Positions 33,395 through 45,842 are shown, counted from the stretch's first letter. The stretch is DNA of 64,000 nt from Bretschneidera sinensis (GCA_023935145.1 CM043698.1:147243625-147307624), one strand, 5' to 3'. A program made the numbers and translations. Notes: generated by a model not told the origin, from the letters alone.

Positions 33395-34351
33395 GCTTTT
33401 CTTGTGTTTAATTCTTGCAAAAATTCCTGTGTGAGGAAGTCAGGTACGAAATTATGCTTTCCCTTTATATACTCGATATCAAAATCGAATGCACTCAGTA
33501 TTGCTTGCCATCTGGCAAATATTTGTTTTGAAACAAGATTTTGAACATCTTTTTGTAAAATTTCTTTTGTTGATTTACAATCAACTTTTAATTGAAAAGT
33601 TTTGTTGTGTAAATCATCTTGAAATTTTGAAATACATAAAACAATTGCTAAAATTTCCTTTTTGATAGTTGAATAATTTTTTTGAGCACCAAGCCATATA
33701 CCGGAATAAAACCTGACAATTTGCTCATTGGTTTTTTGGGAAAGAATCCGTTTGAGAATGCCTCCATAGTCTATATCTGAGGCATCAGTTTGAACAATGA
33801 CCTTTGCATCTGGATGAAGAATTCCTAGACAAGGAAGACTTAATACTTTTGACTTAAGGAGTTTGACAACATCTGTATGTTGTTGAGACCATGGAACAAG
33901 ATTTTTGCAAAGTCTTTTATATAAAGGCTCGTAAATTTGACGAAGGTGTGGAAAATAATCAGCAATATAATTTAAACAGCCAAGGAGCCTTTGTAACTAT
34001 GTTTTGTCTTTTATTTCATTAGGAAATTTGTTTGTAAATTCAATGGATCTATCTATTGGTTTGATAGTTCCTTGAAATATAAGATATCCTAAAAATCTTA
34101 CTCTAGTTTGAAAAAATTTCATTTTTGTGGCAGATAATACTATACCATTATTTTTGATGATTTAGAAAAATGTTTTTAAATGCTTAAAATGTTGATCTAT
34201 AGATTTTGAGAATATTAATATATCATCGATATAGGTAATGGTGAATTTAGAATAATCATTAAAAATATCATTAATGATGTTCTGAAATTCATAAGGAGCA
34301 TTTTTAAGCCCAAAGTGCATAACATTCCACTCATAATGGCCAAATGGGGCA
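33391..34351 (-). pseudogene. V4 RT C-terminal half and RNase H
   Basis: The catalytic YIDDILIFSKS is seen at about 34200-34235. At 34071-34080 it has one more T than V1 and V3, so it lacks their shared frameshift. RNase H ends next to ORF2. The 5' side was cut by Gypsy-B in the middle of the segment VPFGHYEWN. In the 34162-34398 stretch the first few codons upstream of 34351 already belong to the Gypsy-B LTR. Confidence 0.82.
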
Positions 34352-35869
34352 TGATGAGAGTCATAAAATGCATCTTTACAGTACTTAATTGTTAGCATTT
34401 TAGGGTTGATCTAGGTTTGAATTGCATTTTTATACCTTAACAACTCTAAAGCGTCATTCTTGGATCATTGATCTATTTCAATGCATTTTCAGGTACTTTA
34501 AGTTCATAAAAGATGGAAAAGCCATCATTGCTTGAAGCACAATGACTCGATGAACACCGGAGTGAAGGTTCACAAGCACTTGGAAATGAGTTTCACTAAA
34601 TTGCAAGAATTACCCATACAGATCAATCATTTTTACAAATTAAACTGTATTGATACAAGAAGAACCGGGAGATGAGCCATATATTCTTAGAAAGATCCGG
34701 AAGACTATTTTCTGGAGAATTTTACGGCTCATAAAAATGATTTTTCTAGAGAAAGTTATGGCAGTTTTAGTAGACGAAGGTCAAGCTAGAAGATGCCTAG
34801 TGCGCTCGAGCGAACCAGACTTCCGATCGAACGCAAGTGCGCCCTCATGACATCCAACATCGGTTAAAAATAGCTTGCAGCACACCATAGTGCACTCAAG
34901 TGCTCCAAACTATTATCAAGCGCTCCAAACTATTATCAAGCGCACCAAGCTGCGATCGAGCGCACTCGGGCAGTATCCCACATCGGATAGAAAACACATA
35001 GCACTCCAAGAGTTTCTCTATTAAAGCCCCACTCCACTTCATGTTTGAGAATCATCGGGGATCAGATCCAAAGGGCCTTTAGGAAGAAACCAGTGAACTT
35101 TTGGAGGGCAAGCTGAGGAATCTTCGAAGCTTTGCTACCAAGGGGGAGATCATTGAGAGGCCGGAGGCAGCTCAAGGAAGCATGAGCCCCATAGCCAACT
35201 AATCTCCGAGCAAGGCAAAGGGATGAATCCCTAGGTGTAGTTGTTCTTATTTTCCTTTATTGATTCAATTGTAGTTTTGAATTATTATCATTAAACATTG
35301 TTATGAGTTATTATTTAATCTAATTAGAAGATTTTCCCTAATCCGGTGATTGCATCTTCCTCCCCCATATAAGTCTAGTCATGCTCTTTTTATGTGATGT
35401 TGTTGAGGTGTGATTGAGTCTGGTAGATTTCTCTTATAGATTTGTCCATTACTGCAGTATTGTCATTTTGATATATTATCGTTTCTTGATAATCTATAAG
35501 TTAGATCATGTGTGCTTGAAAGTAAAGAGTATTTCATAACAATTACATTAGGATTTACTTGTGCTTAATTGAATATTTGCCGATTGCCTGTTTGGGATGT
35601 GAAACTTGTAATCGAGATAGAAACAACTGAGTCAAGATTAGAATAAGGCAACGAACCTAGGGAGGATTCCCGGAACCTTGTTATATTTCTCCATTACATT
35701 ATTCAAATATTTACACAACTCTTTCACTATCAAAAACTAAGATTTTTCCATTTAATCTTTTATCGTTTATGTTAAGGTTCACACCTTCTTTTTAGTTAAT
35801 TTGTTTCCCTGTGGAATCGAGACCCCAAAGTTGTGCTACAACTACCGCGTTACTCTTTGAGCGTAATCA
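34352..35869 (+). repeat. Gypsy-B 5' LTR
   Basis: 1,518 bp, starts TGATGAGAGTCATAAAATGC like the Gypsy-A LTR and ends GCGTAATCA. CG-rich motifs (GCGCTCGAGCG, CGATCGAACGC, GCGATCGAGCGC) at 34796-34975 lie upstream of a TATTAAAG box near 35020. Diverged from the Gypsy-A LTR. Confidence 0.9.
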
Positions 35870-35874
35870 AATTT

Positions 35875-35892
35875 TGGCACCATTGCCGGGGA
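35875..35892 (+). other. Gypsy-B primer binding site
   Basis: TGGCACCATTGCCGGGGA, two mismatches from the perfect tRNA-Asp complement in Gypsy-A; both changes are G to A on this strand. 35893-36149 is an untranslated T-rich leader. Confidence 0.85.
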
Positions 35893-36149
35893 AATGCGCT
35901 TAAGCACAAGGAAGATTGTCAACTTTTAACATGACATTAGAAGAACTGTAAATAGTTTTTCTTTTCAGCAGCTGTAAAGGCGGTAACTTTGTTCCTTCTT
36001 TTAGCTTGCTGTATTATTTTTTTTCTCTTTCCTTTTTTCTTTTTATAGTATTTTTTTATTATTGTTCTTTTTTCTAAGTTTTGATTTTCTGATTTTTTTT
36101 ATTTATTATTATTCTGTTTTATTTATTTCCTCTCTGATTCATTTGGTGT

Positions 36150-37587
36150 ATGCTTAGACCGAGAGATTTGAGAGGTAGATTCATTAGAGGACCCGAACTA
36201 GAATTACCCTCTCCTTCCACATCTGTTAGTGAAACCTCATTTAGATCAAACCGTAGTGCACCCCCACACAAGAATTTAGAGGATTTTGTTAACATGGCCG
36301 ATAACCCTAATGAGAATGTTGCTAGGACACTTCAGGATTACCTCCACCCTACACGCACAGCCACACCATTATGCATCATGTTTCCAGCCAATACTCGCCA
36401 ACTAGAGTTTAAAACAGGGATGATACAGTTACTCCCTACATTTCATGGCTTAGATAGTGAAAACCCATATGTGCACATTAGAGAGTTTGAGGAAGTAGTT
36501 GCGACTTTTCATAGTCAAGATGAAACTGATGACATTGTGAGGCTTAAGTTCTTTCCTTTCGCTTTGAAGGATAGAGCTAAGAGTTGGTTATACTCACTAA
36601 GACCATGATCTATTGGGTCGTGGACCGAGATGACTCGAATTTTCTTTAATAAATACTTTCCCCCAACATAAGACCAATGCTTTAAAAAGACAAATCTCCA
36701 CCTTTGCACAAAAGGACATCGAGACTTTGTATCAGTCTTGGGAGAGATTTAAGGAGTTGTTGAGTATGTTCCCTCACCATGGGTATGAGAGTTGGTGTTT
36801 GGTGAGCTATTTTTATGAGGGACTTACATATAGAGTGTGCCAATTTGTAGAGATGATGTGTAATGGTGAGTTCTTGGAGAAGGATCCTGATAAGGCCATA
36901 GAGTACCTCAATAAGCTTGCTGAAAAAGCTCACACTTGGACTGGAACTAGTGCTACTGAAAGCACAAATAGGTCACGACTTATAGGGAACCCAAATGGTG
37001 GTGGAATTTACCATCTTAAGGAAGAGGATAACCTTAAGGCCAAGGTCAAGATGCTCACTAGGGAACTAAAGGTGTTAAAGACTAAGAGCTTAAAGCTAAC
37101 ACACGTAGCTAATCATGCAAAATCTTTTGAACCATGTTTTGTGTGTGGAGGGGTAGATCATCTCGCCCAAGAGTGTCCCACATTTGCTGAGATGAGAGGG
37201 ATGTATAAGGAACAATGTAATGCCTTAGGCATGTACAAGAAGCCTTTGACACCCTTCTCTGATACTTATAATCCGGGATGGCGAAATCACCCCAATTTCA
37301 GCTAGAAGTATGAAAACTAGCAACTTGTACAACCCCCTGCACCATATCTTGAACCATATCATGCACCTGTGTCTTCTAGGAGTTCTTTAGAAGACACTTT
37401 ACATGCTTTTATTGAGGCACAGGGTAAGACTAATCAAAGACTTGAATCTTTAATTACACATGCTGTTGAAGAAAATAAAGAGATAAAGAGCCAAATGTCC
37501 AAGTTGATGAGCTACTTGAGTGTGACTGAGCGAGGTAAGTTCCCTTCCCAAGCTCAGTCCACATCCCATGGTCAACACCTAGCATAA
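36150..37587 (+). pseudogene. Gypsy-B gag
   Basis: Starts MLRPRDLRGRFIRGPELELP and follows Gypsy-A gag through PYVHIREFEEVVATF, the PHHGYE block and zinc knuckle CFVCGGVDHLAQEC (about 37135-37177). Breaks: TGA 36606-36608, a frameshift near 36665, TAG at 37303-37305. It passes through the position where Gypsy-A is frameshifted. Confidence 0.87.
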
Positions 37588-37595
37588 AAAAATTT

Positions 37596-37901
37596 TTGAA
37601 TGAGGTGAATGTCCTTGAGACACTAAGTGGTAAGTCCTTACACATCCCAACAACGAAAAAATCAGAGGATGTGGACGAAACCCACCAAGCATACATGATT
37701 GACTCATTCATGGAAAAGATCCAGCACCTTAATCCATTGGAGTCAACCCTCACCCATGGCTTCATAAGAGCATATATCGAGCCAGAATCTGCAGATGTTA
37801 CTGATAACATCCTTAAGGCCTCTCAAAAGCATACAAGCACAGAATTTGGCAATGAAGCAGTGGCTAGTGTATTCAACCTATGTTTTTCTAGGAGGGAATA
37901 A
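37596..37901 (+). pseudogene. Gypsy-B residual protease-linker ORF
   Basis: 101 open codons: starts with the SGKSLHIP segment that precedes protease in Gypsy-A (about 19240), then jumps to a piece resembling the linker after protease (HQAYMIDSF, compare HQLYMLESL in Gypsy-A). The protease core is deleted and the frame ends at TAA 37899-37901. Confidence 0.65.
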
Positions 37902-38390
37902 GAGCATCTGGCTGAAGACGTAAAACTTAGTTCTCATGGGAGGCAACCCACAACGTATCCTTTTATTTTTATTTTTTTCATATTTCTTTTTTTCTTGTTT
38001 ATTATTATTATTTGGTTGTTTTCCAGTTTTACTTTTGCATTTATTTTTCAAGGACAAACATGTGCATCAGTTCAATTAGTCGTGCACAATTTTCAGCTCC
38101 ACGCACCTTTGGTTAAAAAGGGAGTTTCCTTAATTTTTGCTTTTACATTGAGGACAATGCTTATCTTAAGTTGGGGGTGGAGGAAACACATTTCTTATTG
38201 CATACCATTGAACTGCTTGGTGTCATTTTCCCTTTTGTTTTGTTTGTTTTTAGCATGCTTGGTGTTAATCTTTGAGTTAATTCACATGTCAATGATCTGA
38301 GCTTAATCGGGATAGCATATAGCATTTAGAAGAAGTTAAATCTTGCTTCAGTTTGAGAATAATTTAAGTGTCAATCTTCATTTGGTTTGA
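37902..38390 (+). other. Gypsy-B non-coding 3' region
   Basis: Matches the Gypsy-A region 14800-15190 in reverse, including the G-rich tract TTGGGGGTGGAGG near 38171. No gene. It changes to viral protease sequence at about 38391. Confidence 0.8.
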
Positions 38391-38586
38391 GACTATTGAT
38401 TTGTAATAAATTTAATTCTCTTGTATCTACAGGTTGTAGGAAGGGTAAAAATAAAGTTTGCCCTAAGATGTTGGTTTCTATTCCTAAATGACTAACCTTG
38501 AAGGGATGAATTTGGGTTAGGAAAGGCGTTCATAAAATGATATTTTGATGTATATTTTTTACAAGAATAAAATGAGTTTTTAAACA
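38391..38586 (-). pseudogene. V4 protease fragment
   Basis: Reverse complement of the V1 segment from about 7905 to 8095. It has GAG AAT-type sequence without the TAA that V1 and V3 carry at the end of protease. Its right end (about 38586) joins the host unit at AGTAAGAATTTCTC. Confidence 0.78.
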
Positions 38587-39606
38587 AGTAAGAATTTCTC
38601 AACTTTAAGTAGATTGTTATAGTTATTATATATGAGTTTTTATATGGATTATATGATAATACTGTGTCATTATTTTGTATCAAATCAATTATTATACTAA
38701 TGTATCATCCTTTTAATATAAATAAACAAATAAATTCCTCCGATTATTGAAAAAATATGTATCCATATGAGGCTAGTAGCTTTGTCGGGGTAAAACCACA
38801 AGCCAAAAAGACTTTATAAGCGCTATAGCAACGGAGGCACATCATTCTATTCTCAAATATTGAGGATCATGCTGCCCATTTTGTCATTGTCATTTTTGAG
38901 CTAAAGTAATTGCCAATTTCAAAAAAAAAAAATACCAACCAGGAGAGAAAATATATATAAAAGACAACTTTTAAATAATCCTAGCAAATCTATATATGTA
39001 ATGATTTATTCCCATCTTCACCAAAGAAAGCAAATGGTTTATGATAAATAAGCAAAAAATTTGGACTACCCAACCTAAACAAAGTAAAATCTTCATTGTG
39101 GGTGATTTACTAATTGAATAACCAAGTATTAATTCATGGTTGTTGGCTTTAGTGTGTCCTTATACAAATAACTTAAAAGTTGAGTCAGTAGTTTATTAAG
39201 AAAGGAAAAAGAAAATCTAAATTAGTTCATGGATGTGGTTTAGAGAGTGCATGTAATTAAATTGTGAACCATTTTCTTTTGATTTTCAAGAAAATAAAAA
39301 GAATTGTGAATGCAGTTCTCTAACTAATAAAGTTATTTTTCGTTACACAATAGATATGATCAAGAATGAACCCTACTCACAGGAGATATCAACGGATAAT
39401 TAAAAAAAAGAGATGATTAATTAAGTACCTATCATTTAGGACCTAAAGTTAGTTTTGGAAGATATTTTATTTCTTCGAAAGAAAAAACTTGGGAGAAACT
39501 ATTGAATACGACACGATGTGTATATATCTTGTTTAAGCTCGCAGAACATATCAACACTTGCATACATGTAACATTAAAATGATACCGAATATTTATGATA
39601 AGATAG
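38587..39606. other. Duplicated host unit C (gene-less)
   Basis: Homologous to 28200-29224 and 62435-63454, closer to the latter by shared variants (for example AGGAGATATCAACGG). No coding sequence seen. Ends in the GATAG target site of the small LTR element. Confidence 0.85.
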
Positions 39607-41442
39607 TGTTAGGATTTTGACTCAATTCCCCATCAGAAAGACTTCTAATTTGTTTGGGAAAAATGATTTCCTATTTTACAGTTGTTTGTTCTAATATGAG
39701 TCGTAGTAATTTTTATTGGATATTGCTTGTCCTAGTAGTAGTTGAAGTTGTTTTCTTTGTTGTTGTTCTTTTCCTATTAGTTTTAGGAAAATCTCATCTA
39801 TATAAAGGGGTCCCAAATAAGGTTTGAGACATACTCATAATTCTCATATACATTGTAAATTAAAGGGGTTTACTACTAGAGCTAAGATGAGAGTTTTTGG
39901 TGCATTGGGGTTTTGGGTTGTCAAGTAGAGAGGGTAGGAGCTAGGTTGAGAGCTTTTGTTGTATTGTGAATTTAATTGGGGTGAGAATTTGACAACTTTG
40001 CTCTTCCTAAATTTGTGTTTGAAGATTAATAAAGCAGTTAATTTGTTGGTGGATGTAGGTAAAGAGGTTGCCGAATCACATTAATTCTGGGTGTTCTTGC
40101 TCTTTATTTTCTTTGCCTAAAAAAATGAGTACATGGATTTAACAAGTGGTATTAGAGCTGTGGTTCCGTTGGCAAAAAAAAAAAAACTTAGGCACGATTA
40201 ATATTGAGCTAATTGATGAATTGAAGATGGAATAAGGTATGATGAATATTAGCTTTTTCAATTCCATTATCACTAATTTGCTGAATAGTATGTTGACAGA
40301 GATGAAGTACTTGCCATCAGAAGAAGATGACATAGTCACGATGTAAATGGTTAGCAAGGAAGTTTGGATGGATATGGAGGCTCCTGCGGTACCTCTAAAG
40401 AGAGATAAGTTGAAGAGGCCAAGTGTGTTCAAGGTTGAAGAATTGTTCGTGATTATATCAAAAGAAGAGCCAGACAAAGTGAGCAAGTGAAGCATTTCTA
40501 GAAAGGTGGAGGAAAGATCAAGATCGAAGTCTCTAGTTTTTTCAAATAAGGAGTGCATCTACAACGTGAAAAAGGAACACATACAATTGCAAAGCAAGGC
40601 CACGATGAAAGACTTGAAGGAGTTGAGTAGAATGAAGCAGAGTGATAATGGAAAAGCTAATGAGGATGATGAGATGCAAGTTATTGATGCTTCAAAGGTA
40701 GTGATGACAGATATCGTGAACGAAGAAAGCTTGTACTTATTGAATGAGAAGATGATTGTTTCGAATAGTAAGTGGATGAGATGGGAAGACCAAAACGAAG
40801 GATCGCATCAACCAAAGAAGAAAGCCAAATTTGATGATGAGATGGAGAATTTGAACCAAGGTGGAGATTTGTTAGGATTTTGGCTCAATTCTCCACAAGG
40901 AAGACTTCTAATTGGTTTGGAAAAAGTGGTTTCCTATTTTATAGTTGTTTGTTCTAATATGAGTGGTAGTAATTTCCTATTGGATATTGCTTGTTCTAGT
41001 AGTAGTTGAAGTTGTTTTCTTTGTTGTTGTTCTTTTCCTAATAGTATTAGGAAAATCTCATCTATATAACGGGAGTCCCAAAGAACGTTTGAAACACACT
41101 CATAATTCTCATATACATTGTAAATTAGTGGAGTTTATTACTAGAGTTAGGATGAGAGTTTTGGCTGTATTTGGGTTTTGGGTTGTCAAGTATAGAGAGG
41201 CAAATTGAGAGCTTTTGTTGTATTGTGACTTTAGGGTAAGAGTTTGATAACTTTGTTCTTCCTAAAGTTGTAATTGAAGATTAATAAAGCAGTTAATTTG
41301 TTGGTAGATGTAAGCAAAGAGGTTGTCGAACCACATTAATTCTTGGTGTTCTTGCTCTTTATTTTATTTGCTTGTTTAATTTGTGTAATTGTGTTTTTGC
41401 CTAAAATTTGAGTACGTAGATTTTAAGGGGAAAATCCTAATA
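39607..41442 (+). mobile_element. Small non-autonomous LTR element, complete copy C
   Basis: LTR1 39607-40144 (a 15-base deletion before its ACA end), primer site TGGTATTAGAGC 40147-40158, internal ORF, polypurine tract AAGGTGGAGATT 40858-40869, LTR2 40870-41442. Flanks GATAG (39602-39606) and GATAC (41443-41447) form a 5-bp TSD with one change. The whole is about 1.8 kb with only ~0.7 kb internal and no RT or integrase, between TRIM and gag-only size. Unoccupied sites exist at about 42230 and 46480. Confidence 0.9.
40239..40869 (+). pseudogene. Internal ORF of small LTR element, copy C
   Basis: Same protein as 29859-30324 but with stops at about 40343 and 40490. The C-terminal part, absent from copy A, is open from 40506: polar, with MTDIVNEESLYLLNEKMIVS, KWMRWEDQNEG, a basic PKKKAK and an ending NLNQGGDLL over the polypurine tract. 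No domain recognised. Confidence 0.55.
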
Positions 41443-42157
41443 GATACTGCTACTCTTTACATATAACTATTGCAAAACTAGATTTTGAATTTACTTGTTC
41501 CTAATGACATCACCCTATATCGGAAAGAAGTGTCTAAAGATAGTTAAATATTAGTGTCATTCCACGGCTCCAAAAGTTGGGAGTTGGGTACTCTTTTGGA
41601 GCTGGCATATGTATTAACCCTTATGTATAACTATTTGATTTCCCCCGTACAAATCTCCATGCGTGTGTTTCTTGAACAATTTTTCAAAAAATGAAATTAC
41701 GATACGTTTAACATACTTATTTTGTATATGTATTAACATAAGGGCACGACTATTTCCATAGCAAGAAGGGTTGTGGACGTAGCTTCATTTATTGAAAAAA
41801 AAATTTGAATGGGGACAAAAATACCCCTAACTAAAACACTCAAAATCTTTTCAACTTAGTACATAAAATTTTCATATTCAAGCTTTTATTTCTTATTGTA
41901 GTTACTATGGTTGATGGAATATTTTAGTTCATATAATTATTGTGGTTGAGAATGAATGATTAATAGTGGAAATCAAGTCGTTATCCTATCATCACACATC
42001 TTTTGTATTAATTATTATTATTATTTTTTTTGTAGGCATGAAATTATGAAATTTGATACGGTGATGACATTATGATGGTAGCATAGGTGGAAAAAATGAT
42101 AAATTGATGATTCAACAAAGTCTGAATGGTAGCAAAATGATAGGATAGTGCGTATGC
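41443..42157. repeat. Block a: diverged copy of a 0.8-kb repeat
   Basis: Homologous to 42158-42975 and 46405-47202 from the words CTACTCTTTACAT onward, but clearly more diverged. No gene seen. Confidence 0.8.
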
Positions 42158-42410
42158 TGTTTAGACTCATAGAACATATCAACACTTGCGTATACGTATC
42201 ATTAACATTATACACATAACATTTATGATAGGATAGTGCTATTCTTTACATGCAACTCCTATTGTGAAACTAGACCGTGAATTTACTTGTTCCTAATGAC
42301 ATCATCATGTATCAAAAAGATGTGTCGAATAAGAGTTAAATATAAATATCATTATACGGTTCTAAAAATTGAGAAATGAGTACTCTTTTGAAGCTGATGC
42401 GTGTAGTCAC

Positions 42411-42459
<49 letters not shown>

Positions 42460-42975
42460 ACTATTTTATTTCCTAATCTCCATGTGTGTGTTTTTGGAAC
42501 AAATTCTCAACAAAAAAAAAAACATTACAATATGTTTAACATACATATTTTGTATATGTATAAAACTATTTGCACAACTATTTCCACAGCCAAAATGGTT
42601 GTGTTCGTAGCTTCATTTTTTGAAAAAAATGAACAGGACAAAAACACCCCTAACTAAAACACTCAAAATCTTTTCATCTGAGTACATAAAAATTAATTAT
42701 TCAGGTTTTTATTTATTATTATGACTACAATGCTTGATGATTGGAAATTACTGATTAATAGTTGAAGTCAAGTTGTTATGCTAGCATCACACATCTTTTG
42801 TATTAACTATTTTAAGTTTTTTTGTAGGCGCGAAATTATGAAATTTGAGATAGTGATGACATTATGATGGTAGTATAAGAGGAAAAAGGATAAACTGATG
42901 ATTTAACAAAGTCTTAATGGTAGCAAAATGAAAACAAAGTAAATAATCTTATAAGTTGATAGCAATGCATATGAA
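42158..42975. repeat. Block b: 0.8-kb repeat with (TA)n
   Basis: Almost identical to 46405-47202 from TGTTTAGACTCATAGAAC to ATTATGAAA, apart from a (TA)n microsatellite (42413-42452) and small indels. Contains the unoccupied target site of the small LTR element (GGATAGTGCTATTC, about 42230). No gene. Confidence 0.9.
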
Positions 42976-44560
42976 AAATTATGAAATTCAACAACTTGAA
43001 CCTGAAAATGCCACCCTTCTACCCGTCACAACCAGCCCTCCTCAAGCTGCTGCCACCAGCTGCCTTCTCTCTGCTATCGTTACAACCACACTACTCCCCT
43101 CCTGACGCCGGACAGAATAGCGATTATTTTGCAGGCATGTTTCAACAGATAATTCACAGGGAAAAACACAAGAGAATCGCCCAAAATCACAGAGAAACAT
43201 CTCTAATGTTCAATTCAAAATTATGCAATCCCAAAAAAAAATGCCAAAAATCAGCCCACAAGTCGGGCTGTATAGCTAAAAATCGTCATTATTAGAATTT
43301 TACCAAAAATAGCAAAATCTCAATAATCATGCCAAAATGAAATACGTAATAAAAGAAGTAATCTGCCAAAAATCTGCCCCAAATCGGGTTCAGAATCACT
43401 TCCTAAACGATAAATGAAATATTACCATAAAAGGAAAAAAATAACTAATAATGGGGATTCGGAAGGGAAAACACTGGATTTTGACCTTGGAAGAGGTGCG
43501 CACAGAGCGGAGCTGGGTGGCCACGACGTGCGCTCCGAAAAGAGCTTTCCGAATTGGGGTCATATGTGCTGTTCTGATACCCGTGGCAAAAGTTATGGCC
43601 AAAATACCGAAACACGCCCAAAACTGCCCCAATTAGGAAAAGATCACGACTACCTGCCATCTTTGCGCTGATCTGCCAACTCAAGGTATCTCAGTGCTAA
43701 CAACGTGCTATCTGACAACTCAGCATCATCTGACTCGGATCCTCCTACATTACCTCGTGAAAATTTTGTGTAATTGATCTATTATATAAGTTTTATTGAA
43801 TTGTGTAGTTCGATCTCAATTTTATTTCTAAATTGTTTTTTTAAGAGAACCATGGACTTCATGTAAGGAACTCCTTCTAAGTTTTGCCTTTAAATTAATA
43901 TGTCACCAGATCATCATAATTAATCTCTTCAATAAAAAATAGAAAAATAAAAAACCGTTAGATGGAAAATATGTCAAATGATATATATTAAAGATGGATC
44001 AAGATTCCTTCCAGTAATTGAGAGAAATTTTTAAATAGCACTGGATAAATACCATGTCATTCAAAGTGTTGAAGTGATACTCATTCAATAGTGCATTAGT
44101 CAAAAAAATTTCTCAATAGCAAATGATGCTTTAGTTAAGTGATAAACATACTAAAGTTGAAGCCTTGAGATCACAAGGTCTTAGGTTTAGGAGATTGACT
44201 CCTCAACTATAAAATATGCAATACGCTGCTTTCGTATATGAATTTAGATTTTTTAAAATTTTGGGATTTAGTGTGGACCATTTTACAATCAAAATTTATG
44301 TGTATTGCATATTTTACTGAACAATTTTTTACAGGAGATGATTCAATCTCAAAGTTTTGACTATTGGTGTGTGGGTTACTCATTTATTAATGAAGTACTG
44401 GTTATTTTCTCACACTTTAAGAAAAAAGCTTACTTAGTCATGTGCCAGGAAAAGATCTTAGTACAAAATATTTTCCTTCATTGAATGAAAAGAAAATCAT
44501 TTACATTTTTTGTCTTCTCATGTCATCCAACAGTGAAAAATACAATTGCAAGATATTTTT
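42976..44560. other. Intergenic region with a GC-richer island
   Basis: 43001-43085 repeats at 47925-48030 (Pro/Ser-like pyrimidine-rich words). 43470-43690 is unusually GC-rich for the window (GCGCACAGAGCGGAGC). Short open stretches there lack any recognisable domain. I see no gene; it may be part of an old unclassified element. Confidence 0.6.
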
Positions 44561-44618
44561 TAATGGCACATCATAAATAAGAATTTCTCAACTTTAAGTG
44601 GATTGTTATAGTTATTAT

Positions 44619-44797
44619 GGTCATGTTTGGTACATGTTTTAATCCAACTTAAAGCAAATTGGTCTAAATGGGCCCAAGTTCATTTTTGGTAACTCCTTTA
44701 AGTTAACTTAAAGCAAGTTGGCTTAAATGGGTCCAAGGTCTTGACCCATTTAGACCAACTTACTTTAAGTTGGCTTAAAGCAGGTACCAACATGACC
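44619..44797. mobile_element. Tourist-like MITE, 179 bp
   Basis: Terminal inverted repeats GGTCATGTTTGGTAC and GTACCAACATGACC, flanked by TAT on both sides (44616-44618, 44798-44800). Units A-C show the empty site AGTTATTATATATGAG. The 3-bp duplication and GG-starting ends suggest the PIF/Harbinger group. The interior has a direct repeat of AACTTAAAGCAA(A/G)TTGG and no ORF. Confidence 0.85.
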
Positions 44798-45842
44798 TAT
44801 ATATGAGCTTCTAAATGAATTATATGATAATATTGTGAAATTATATTGTATCAAATCAATTATTATATTTTGTATTTGGGGCAAAACCACCAACCAATAA
44901 GACTTTGTAAGCGGTAATGCAGGCACATCATTCTATTCTCGAACGGGTTGAGGATCATACTGCTCATTATGTCATTGTCATTATTCAGGTAATTAAATTA
45001 ATTGCCAATTTTTAAATAAAAAATATACATATATTTCCAATCAAGAGAGAAAATATATATAAAAAAACAATTTGTAAATAATCTGAGCAAATCTATATAT
45101 ATGTAATGATTTATTCCCAACTTCACGAAAGAAAGCAAATGGTTTATGATAAACTAGCATATCAACATATGTTATGCGTGTGTTAATCTGTTCTTTTATG
45201 TGACCTAATGCTTGGCATGTTTATAGGTAAGAAGATAAGAGAGATAAGGAGGGTGTAGAAGTTAAGTCTAAGTGGGATAATGATAGAAAAATGTGGAGAG
45301 TTGAAGTCAATTGAGGTACATATACATCATTATTTAAAAATTTGATTTATATATTTAAGTTGGCGTTTATGAGACATTTTGAGGGGTGGACACCAAATCA
45401 AGGTTCTGGATTTACTAATACTAGCATCTCAACACTTTCAACACATGCTACACGTGTGTTGATATGTTCTTTTATGTGATAAAACAATATGCTAACAATT
45501 ATTTTTTTACTTATAAACATGTCAAGCATAATAGTCACATTTTCTTGCTTAGAAAACTAAACCGGCAAAGAAACCCCAAAAGAAGAACAATCATTTTAGA
45601 ATCGCCAAAAAGAAATAAGAACAATTGAAAATGTGGAGAATATTAATAGGAACAGAGAAAATTAACATGGGATGAAGATAAGAGAGATAAGAAAAGTATA
45701 AGTGGGATAGTAGGAGAGGAAAACATGGGAGAAAAATGTGGGGAGTTAGAGTAAATTGAGTTACATACACAACCTTATTTATATATTTAAGTAAGGTTTA
45801 TTGGACATTTTGAAGGGTGGATACCAAATAAGAGTTTTGGTT

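Larger units (their letters stand above)
34352..38390 (+). mobile_element. Gypsy-B: Athila-like element with gag only, 3' LTR missing
   Basis: 5' LTR 34352-35869, primer site, gag (36150-37587), a short protease-linker remnant, then directly the post-integrase 3' region (to about 38390). Protease core, RT, RNase H and integrase are absent. The 3' LTR is also gone; the sequence switches to viral DNA at about 38391, about 600 viral bases away from the left insertion point, so a deletion took the 3' end with neighbouring virus. Left flank GGGCA; no matching right TSD. Confidence 0.88.
30325..38586 (-). mobile_element. Endogenous pararetrovirus copy V4, split by Gypsy-B
   Basis: Minus-strand parts at 30325-34351 and 38391-38586. 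Read in sense: protease fragment, [Gypsy-B plus loss of about 600 bp], RT, RNase H, ORF2, intergenic promoter, leader with primer site, movement protein, and a short stub of the coat region. It is permuted relative to the polyprotein, as expected from a circular or tandem viral form. The left junction falls inside a small LTR element; the right junction (about 38586) abuts a second copy of the host unit. Confidence 0.87.
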
